Shown here piece by piece: positions 1-16,958 of a stretch of 64,000 nucleotides of DNA; position 1 is the stretch's first letter, and the number at the start of each line of letters is the position of its first letter. Under the pieces are notes generated by a model that was not told where the DNA came from, ran no database searches, and saw only the letters and a list, made by a program, of their open reading frames with translations. This stretch comes from Halisarca cf. caerulea (taxonomy: Eukaryota; Porifera; Demospongiae; Chondrillida; Halisarcidae), in contig CAUJGJ010000185.1 of the NCBI GenBank assembly GCA_963170055.1, forward strand, positions 4,551,775 to 4,615,774, given 5' to 3'. The position numbers were made by a program, and so were the translations under genes.

Positions 1-821
1 ATCGCCAAATGAGGCAAAGATTAATGTAGTTTAATGAGTAGTATGCTGAAGACTAAACTTGCTTTCGATGTATAAATAGTATACTGTTTCTTGAGGTAGT
101 CATGAAGAATTGGCATTTGCCATGCATATGGTAGTTTATAATATCTCATGATAGTAAAATATAATACCCATAAGTTTAATTTCATACCATTGTCATATTT
201 TTTACCTTACGCATTCAAATTTTCGCAGGATGAAATTTCTGTGTATCGGCAATTTTCACAAGTTTCATAATTTTTATCTATTTTTGTGGATCACTCTCTA
301 ATCCTATAACCATTTACTAGCCTTTTATTGATATAAACTTCATCTGTTTGTGGATGAAAGCCATTAGAGAAAAGAGTGAATGCGCTGCAGTGCTTCTCAG
401 TAACCCCTGTTCTTTTGAATTAAGGCCATTTTGATCACCGCACAAGACCTCGACCTAATAATCAATAAATATTTACAGGTTTAAAATTCTTGCACATGGC
501 TTTTGGCCAATCCACAAAAAACACTAAGTTTCATCCCACAAATCTTTGAGCACATTTTGGTTCATAGATTCTAATACAAGTGCTTCCAATTTTGAATACA
601 TGAATTTGGAACTTTAAATATCAACTTGATTGTTACAATAACGAGGTACATGCATGAATACATAATCAGCTGAAAAATGTAACACACATGCAAGTACTGT
701 GTATGTGTGTGCTAGGTGTTCCAAGCTCGTATAATGATCATTTTTTTTCTATCACACACACTCAGATATATAGAGATATGGATGAATAATGGATTCCACA
801 ACATCAATGCTGGGATCAGTG
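1..821. other. 3' flank of RTK gene A, no gene seen
   Basis: AT-rich sequence downstream (on the minus strand) of the stop codon of gene A. I found no exon-like stretch, RNA gene or transposon ends on either strand. A minus-strand AATAAA (read as tttatt near 324-329) is a possible polyadenylation signal about 495 bases past the stop, but such hexamers are common in AT-rich DNA and this is a weak call. Confidence 0.4.
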
Positions 822-8640
<7,819 letters not shown>

Positions 8641-8700
8641 TCTCCTCTGGCGGATTTTCAACTCTCCTCACAATTGTAGTGGATTAACTGTAGATACCTT

Positions 8701-8708
8701 CTTTTATA
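8701..8708 (-). promoter_or_regulatory. TATA box for RTK gene A
   Basis: On the minus strand this reads TATAAAAG, a strong match to the metazoan TATA consensus, 61-68 bases upstream of the predicted ATG at 8640. A start site about 30 bases downstream would give a 5' UTR of roughly 30 bases. The position is seen; its use is inferred. Confidence 0.6.
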
Positions 8709-8919
8709 GGTAATTATTATTGTGTGCCACTATTATAATGTGGTATTCAGCTTGGCACATGTATACATGGTAATGTATTATCCCCTTTTTATAATACACT
8801 AATCAATACTTAGTCTATCATAAAAAATTATTACTATTGTGTGTGAAACCACAATGTTATTCAACAAACCACCACAAGGATATACAACGTGGCTGTCCAT
8901 AATGGTATGACATAGAAAT

Positions 8920-9257
8920 GTGAACTTCTGGAGACTAGTATAGTGAACACACCATGCACAGTACACTCACATGTGGTTTGTGAATTATATCATATCACAG
9001 GTTTTGTTGTTACAGTATTTTCAGTGCAACATTCAATTTTTGTCACACATGTGAGTGTGCACATACAAACAGGAAACAGCAGCATGTACAGTACATGACT
9101 AGAATTGGTGCAGTTAAATTTGGTTAGTATAATAATTGCAACATCATTTGCAAGGGTTAGTTAAAAGGTTGTTTACTGCCATGCCGTGTTGATTTGTGTA
9201 CTGTACTTAATGTTTAGGTAGGGAGATAGAAAGCATAAGCAGTCTCCAGAAGTTCAC
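8920..9257. repeat. 17-bp perfect inverted repeat, arms 320 bp apart
   Basis: GTGAACTTCTGGAGACT at 8920-8936 and its exact reverse complement at 9241-9257, upstream of gene A. The matching does not extend beyond the arms and I see no target duplication. It could be the ends of a degenerate transposon, or a chance-preserved inverted pair. Confidence 0.55.
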
Positions 9258-9795
9258 TTGTATCCCTGGTGTATACACTATAGGCAGGTTCAACTGTACT
9301 GTTACAACCATACACTTATAGGTGGGAATATGTGAGTGAGAGGAGGATGCGTACATGCATGTACACATGACTGTGCAATCGATTGTTTTCTGTATTAAAC
9401 TTTACATAGCATGTAGCAAGCACAAAAATTAAAGATATTGTCAGTTCATATCTCTTATTCTCCTAGTTATCATCATACATGACTATACTACTTCATGGGA
9501 TGTCTGCTGTCAGATCTGAAAATAATAATATTATGTTAACATTATGGTATATTAAAATTTTGTATAAATTTCATTGATGTTGCCCTCTGGAACTTTATCA
9601 AAGTTATACTACAATTTATAAATCCCCATCCCCCTCCCATGCAGCCTCCATAGTTTTGGAACATGCCTCTACATGAATTGTGCATAATGACATGTTTCAC
9701 CCACACATGCACATATGCACTGCATGGCCAATACACCCATACACCCACACACACATGTATGCACCCGTGTGTACATGCATACATGAATGCAATAC

Positions 9796-9839
9796 CACAC
9801 ACACGCACGCACGCACACACGCACGCACGCATGCAAGTG

Positions 9840-9874
<35 letters not shown>

Positions 9875-9876
9875 AG

Positions 9877-9956
<80 letters not shown>

Positions 9957-10002
9957 AAATGTGTAAATGTGTAAATGTGTGTGTGTGTGTGTGTGTGTGT
10001 GT

Positions 10003-10070
<68 letters not shown>

Positions 10071-10126
10071 ATGTGTGTGTTTGTGCAGTGTGTGCATGTG
10101 CTTTAATGTGTGTATGTATGTGTGTG
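9796..10126. repeat. Compound CA then GT microsatellite
   Basis: A (CA/CG)n section to about 9835 switches to (TG)n running to about 10126, with a TGTAAA-type triple interruption near 9955-9980. The strand switch makes the two halves inversely complementary. Lies between genes A and B. Open frames here are repeat artefacts. Confidence 0.95.
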
Positions 10127-10152
10127 AAAGAGAGATTAACTGTGTATAATAA

Positions 10153-10210
10153 CAAGTAATTCGAGTTAAAAACTCGTGGGGGCTGCCGCCCCACGCACTC
10201 GAATCACTTG
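10153..10210. repeat. Fold-back hairpin with CAAGTRATTCGAGT ends
   Basis: Terminal arms CAAGTAATTCGAGT and, reverse-complemented from the right, CAAGTGATTCGAGT enclose a GC-rich inner stem (GGGGGC TGC with matching GCCCC). It is a compact 58-bp inverted-repeat element directly next to the GT microsatellite. Confidence 0.7.
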
Positions 10211-10276
10211 CAAAGCATTGGAGTATAAGTGCACAGCTGAACATTCATTGAACATACTGTTTATTGTAACTGGACG

Positions 10277-10324
10277 ATTGTTTTGAAAACAATTGCCATA
10301 TTTGGCAATTGTTTTCAAAACAAT
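10277..10324. repeat. 22-bp perfect inverted repeat with 4-base loop
   Basis: Arms 10277-10298 and 10303-10324 are exact reverse complements around a TATT loop. Part of each arm (ATTGTTTT..AAAACAAT) is itself palindromic. The transcript would form a long AU-rich hairpin. It lies about 260 bases past the stop of gene B on the minus strand. Confidence 0.85.
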
Positions 10325-10407
10325 TCCTATAACTCATTCCTGTATAAATTCATACTTCTCTATTACTATTATATAAATTCTCTATTATAAGACTTTTCTT
10401 CAAATCC

Positions 10408-10456
<49 letters not shown>
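10408..10456. repeat. (AT)n microsatellite
   Basis: Pure alternating AT, about 48 bp, in the 3' flank of gene B. Confidence 0.95.
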
Positions 10457-10458
<2 letters not shown>

Positions 10459-10497
10459 GACGAGCGTTACACACAGGAAGTCCAAATGAAAACAATA

Positions 10498-10522
10498 TAG
10501 GGGCTGCCACAGGCAGCCCCTA
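10498..10522 (-). repeat. GC-rich perfect stem-loop past gene B stop
   Basis: TAGGGGCTGCC, loop ACA, GGCAGCCCCTA: 11 perfect base pairs and a 3-base loop, 59 bases downstream of the gene B stop codon in the direction of transcription. If the 3' UTR extends this far the mRNA would carry a stable hairpin. It may equally be part of a fold-back transposon, as other hairpins lie close by. Confidence 0.7.
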
Positions 10523-10580
10523 AAAACAATAAAAACAATTATAGTATACTTTTCTTTAATCCAATTACACTCACGAATGT

Positions 10581-13500
10581 TTAATTATTACTAGTTCCAA
10601 ACGAATATTTGAACTGTAAGTCTTCGTATCGAATAGTTACATTTTTGTCTCTATCATATGTTTCTTGCATCCAATTTATCCATCGTTCAATGTCCATTTG
10701 CTCAAGGCATACCAACAATGATGAGAATTCTGGTCTTTCCTGATGCTTCGGATTCCTAAAAAAATTATGATAATGCATAGTATTATATGTATCATGCATG
10801 TGCATTGTCATATAATATAATATTATATTATTATATGTATCATGCATGTGCATTATCATATAATAATATATTATGTGAGATCAAATTGTATTCAATTTAA
10901 TGTGCAAACATAATATTGGAACTATTACAAATACAGTGATACCTTTCTAATCCAAGCCTCTGTAAATCATCCACACTGTCTAAACCAGCCATAAGCATCC
11001 TATCTCGCCCCAGAAGTCACCATAAAAAATATTAATATTTAAATGAACTGTCTATCCCAACCAGCTCTCTAATCTGGCCAACTTCTCCTGGTCCCAGCGT
11101 GGCCAGATTAGACAGGTTTTATTTATACTGCACTGCAATGACTGGTGTGATCAATATAGTATGTTACAGAACTCGGATATTGGGTTAAGACTAATTACTG
11201 TATTATATTATTATGTACTTATAACAATGGTATTCTGTTTGAGCACTATACTGTAGTAATATAGCCAACTTTCAAGCAAACATTATGACTACAACTATAT
11301 GTATATATATATATACATGGACATTATTGTGCTGGTCTCGCGTCCTATATCAGTCAAGCATCATCACTCACCAACATTCAACCATTAGTCCATATATATC
11401 TCTTGGGCAGTTTGTGGGTGGGGGCTGGCAGTAACCTGTGTTCAGAATCCTCATCACCTAGAAAAATGTATTTATGCATAACAGGGTTGTGAAAGGTTAT
11501 ACAGTGAATTCTTGCTAGTCCGCCACATTTAATTTGAAAAATTGGGTAGATTGAGTTGGGTGGATTATTCCGGGTACAAGGCAAACTCGAAGGATGTAGG
11601 GAATTTGCCTATCTGGCCATTTCCTCAGACTGAGTGTACCTCTGTACCTGTCTAACCCTCTACAAAGTCAAGCTATATACATGCCTTGTACCGCTCCAGC
11701 CTATATATCTCAGTTTCAGGGCCGGGCGAGCACTACAGCCACTACGGCCATGGCCGGACTTATTTTTGAATAAAACTCAAAATAAAATAGTACATATAAT
11801 TTATTGAATCTCCTTGATATCTAGAGCAAAACGTTCAGAATTTCAACCAGAATGTTCCTGAGGCTAAATTTTGCTCAGTTATTAGCACAACACGTGCTTG
11901 TATGAGATAAAATGGTGTCACTGGATTATTATTGTTGCCTCATTCACTTTCTAAAGAAACTTAGATGGCACCTTTGCAAATTGTATTCTTCGACCTCATC
12001 TAATTGCAAATTTTGAGCGCTTTGGTGATCAAGTTCCAATAATGATAAAAACTGTGATGGACAATGGCCTGAGTAAAAAAAATTGCTTCCCCCAGCCCTG
12101 AGTTTTTGTACATGCACAGTCAACCATAATTTTTGTATTTTCCAACAAGGCCATTATTTTTTACACACAACGTCAATTGTACATGTATTCACCATTTTAA
12201 TGGCTTAGTTTTGCACACAGTGACTCATAATATGCATTCAAACCTCCTCTGTAGCAAATTCTTCAAATGGTTTGTGTCCAAGTGACCATATCTCGTATAT
12301 GACCATTCCATAACTCCACACATCACTTTTAGTACTGTATTTCCTGTACAAAATGGCCTCTGGAGCTGTCCACTTGAGTGGAATACGACCTCCTTTGGTG
12401 ATATAGTAGGATTCCTCCTCTAGATATCTTGACATACCAAAGTCGGCAATCTGTAATTGACCAAAATACGAACAGAATATTAAAATGATGCAGCACATGT
12501 TTGAATGTATTACAATTTTACTAAGCATTTTCATTTAGAAGCACTAATTACAAGCATATATGTCTGTTGTAACATGGTGCACCTTGCAGTGGTAGTCCTT
12601 GTCCAGTAGGATGTTCCTGGCAGCAAGGTCACGATGGACGAATCCCTTTTTTGACAGATAGTTCAATCCGTCACAGATCTCAGAGCAGAATCTCAGCAGC
12701 TTCTGAGGAAGTCCATCTTCGTTTATGTAACTGCAAAGAGTATAGTTTTAATACATAAATGATGCTCACGTAGTTTGGTTGAGGGTTTTCAAAACTTATA
12801 TGTAAGTTATTTCATGTGCAAGAACATACATTGGGATCTGGCTTATCCAACAATATCTGTTCCCTATAAATGTGTCAGATAAACCAGGTGTTGGATAAAT
12901 CAGGTGGAATTGTGTACAGTTTAGTGTTGGGGAGTCACAACAAAGGGTACGATAAACGAAGTTTCCGGATAAACCAGTGTCGGATAAATCAGATGTGACT
13001 GTACTAGCTTGTATCCTGCATAGTGTGTGTGGGTGAAATTATGGGTGGGTCACAACTAGAAGTGTGCTGATATAAGTGACATAGATACTGCATATAATTA
13101 TACAAGTTGTAATGAAAGTTGTTAAGTATAAAGAACTGATCAACTCCAGCTGAGGGTGTACAAACCTTGCAAAAGGTGAGGTAAACAGTCAACATTGAAC
13201 CAGAAGGAATACTCATTACATCCTGTCGAGGTGTGCTGCAGCAGGAGTACAGTGCTGATTGGCCAATGGCAAAACTGAGGTCATCAGCATTGTATTTCTC
13301 CTGCATCACACAAAGATAGGATGTAACAATTTTGTATCTCTGCCACAGTTCACTGTTGACTGTTTACCTCAAAGTACAAATCAGCAGCATATGTACATAT
13401 TTTTATGTAAATCCAGCTATAAACAAAGATACTGCCCAGTGCCTAGGGTATGGGGTAAAACACCATCTTTTATTATGCCCACATGTAAAGTTGTCATTCA

Positions 13501-13881
13501 TATTATCCCACATAGTATTGATACAAACATATACAACAATATTCATGTGTATGCAAAAATAATAATATATTATGGTGCCTGTGTGCACTGAATGGTTACA
13601 TGTGTCATGCAGCCAGCCAGTGGCCAGTTATTTATCTACCTGTCAGGTGAATCATGAGATTGTAAATGGGAGCTGAGATTGCCATTGGGGAGATGTTCCA
13701 TCACCATCATTATCTATTGACAGATATAAGATTCATACTAATAACGAATTATTAGGTTCTTATGAACATATATCCACACATATGTATTTATTATACATAA
13801 GTACATATGAATGCTTGTGCAGGCCTGTGTATATAAATACTCATGCACTCACATACATACATAATACACATGCTCACACAT

Positions 13882-13956
<75 letters not shown>

Positions 13957-16913
13957 GCAACATCCAACAGCTTGTGCACTATGTCATGTATTATGCTTAC
14001 AGGATCACCAGCAGTCACCAATCCCAACAACTGCACTATCTGTGGATGTCGAAACTGCCCCATTGTAACAGCTTCCTTCAGAAGAGGAACATTGTCTTCT
14101 GTGTCCTCCTTACTCACTTTAATAGCGAGATCTGTATCAATACCTTTGCAACGCCCTCTATATACATATCCAAACTCTCCCTCCCCCATTTTCTCTTCCA
14201 GTGTTATCAAACTTTTGGTAATCTCCTGAATATCTCTGCATGCCAACTGCTCGTAGAGGTCTTCTTCTGTATCAGCAGGTGGGTAGAATACATCCTGCAA
14301 CAGGTTGTAAACAAAGTACAATGTCATATATATGTTGCCTGTATATACTACATTATTAAATTATTATTATACATTAAATATTGTATGTACGCTTAAATTC
14401 CTCTACTACATATGGACATATTGGGACCGGACCCCATCCATAGGTCAGAATAGTCTATACATACATATATTTGTGTCATGGTGAGTGGAGAGATCAAAGG
14501 AAGAAGTGGTTTGTAAAAGCTCTACAAACCACTTGTGATTAACCATACAGCACACTTGCAATCAAGGAGTCAGCTCCACAGCACACTTGCAATCAAGTCA
14601 TTAAAAGAAGTCCTGACAAACAATTAACTTCATTTCCCTTGACCTCTCACCATTGTGCAAGATCACAGGCCAATGTATGGGACAAATCCATTAGTGCCAT
14701 CCCATGACACAAGTTAGTTGTATCCCTCCCAAGTGGGATGTGCAGCTATACAATCACACTTTTCTTAAATCACCTCGGGCTGACGCCCAAAGTGATTAAG
14801 GAAAAGTGTGATTGTATTAGCTGCACATCCTGCTTGAGAGGGACACAACTGATATATATATATACGTATATTGTACAATAATTTTGGAGTCCGTAAGACA
14901 GGTAAGTCCATGATAAAGGCGTCCATAATAAAGGAGTCCATAATAGAGGAGTTTGTAATAGAGGTGTCCATAAGAGGTGTCCGTAATAGAGGCGTCCATA
15001 TAATACAGGTGTTTGAGTGTATATGCTTAAGGTACATACGCACATACAATCTCATGTGTTTCATGAATATATACACATACAAAACACAGAAATATAAGGT
15101 CCGGTAGGTTGTCAGATAAACAAGTTGTTGGATTAAAGAGTGACTCTTGGCATACTGGTGATGTACCACATACAGTCAGACCTCACTTATCCGCACACAT
15201 TGGGATAAAATTACAGATTAAGTGAGGCAACTGGATAAACAAGGGAGCAGTAGTATAGTGTACAATAGGATTAATGCAATAAAAACTACTGTGAAAGGTG
15301 AGGGAACTGGCAATCTGAGGTGTGGATAAGTGAGGTCTCAATGTAAAGGATAGTTGGATTAGAGAGAATGTCGGAATAATATTGCATGCATGCAGGTCAC
15401 CGTGTCAGACTTTACAGAGGTTCACTGTATCTATAGAACAATGTCATGCACGTGTGCTCACATCATTCGCAAACTCTTCAATGACATCCAGTGTACCACC
15501 AGTTGTATACGGGTTGCTTGCATTCACCACACTGTCATACGTTCTGTTCAGTACTTTGATGGTGTTATCGTCCAGCTCAGAGTAAATGGTACTGCTCTGG
15601 TCTGTGTTACGTCTGCTGCTTACTGGAATAGGCAGTGCTCGTCCTAAAGTAAATACATAGAAACAATATAAAATTATAATGAAAGCTACAATACAAGTTA
15701 ATTGTGGACACATGTGTACATGCAGCTGAATCAGATGTACTGTAGATCAATATTACTTTGCAACAGTTAATTTGCATGACACCCAACATTCCCCTTGCTG
15801 GCCCACTTGTTCAGCTAATTTGAAATACCTGTAATAGCCCACAAATAATGTTTCCTTAGTAAATGGATTACAGTGTAATTTACACTAATTTCATACCAAG
15901 TCTCTCTCTATTATAACTCTATGTACTGGGTGCCTAGAATAGTAACAGTTAATTACTACATCAGCTTAAAATAAGCTCCCTGAACCTGATAATACTATAG
16001 GTTCTAAGACGATATTGGGGACTACATCATGCAGACACAGACTGCACATATAATTTTCCCAACATTGAACATTAGTGCATACTAATGGTTACAAACTTCT
16101 TTGCATGATGGTTTAAGTATATTCATAATTTGGCATATACCAGCCATATTGCAACATATACACACATTGCAAAAAAGTAAAATATACCAGTAGGGTACTG
16201 TATAATAAGTACATAAATTATCACTTCATATTCTCACCTAGTGAATTTGGGTTTCTGAGTTGTGTGAAGGTAACAATTACTTTGAGCTTTGATCTCAGAT
16301 TTAAGACTAATGCTGTCAAGACAACAATGGCGATAATGGCACCTGCTAGAAGCAAGCACAGTACGATTATTCCAGCCTCTAATGCCTTCTTGCTCTCGGA
16401 GTGATGGTTATGATGTGGACGGCTTTGCTGCAAATCTGGTATTGGAATGTTAGGAAGATTCTGAACATGGAACAAATGTCCAGCACCATATGCACAAAAG
16501 ACATAAACAAGTAATTGTTGGAATTAGGAAGATAAAAATTACTTTACACAACATGCATGTATTTAGCTGGGCTGCAAACAATTAATGTCTTGCTTTACTT
16601 CAATACATGGCAATTCCCACAGCATTGTAAAGCTTGCATGGGGCCAGGTGCCATGCACTTATCCATGGCATGCTGTCATAAAATAAAAGGTTAATGAATT
16701 AAAGAGCTGTTTTTGACATTGGCCCCAGCAGAAAACAGTGGTATTGTGTTTCGGCTAATTGGGTTTATCTCTTGATGCTAATTAAGTGATCCACATGTGT
16801 GCATGTGCATTAACTGCATGGTGTACATATATAGGTGTGTGTATATAATATCGATGTGTGTGAATGTGTGCGCACATGTGTGGGTATGTGTGTGTGCGTG
16901 CGTGCGTGCGTGC

Positions 16914-16958
<45 letters not shown>

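Noticed and set aside
14770..15169. Minus-strand frames rich in Leu-Trp-Thr-Pro repeats
   Set aside because: They arise from the ~15-bp tandem units of the TIR element at 14389-15019, not from a protein family.
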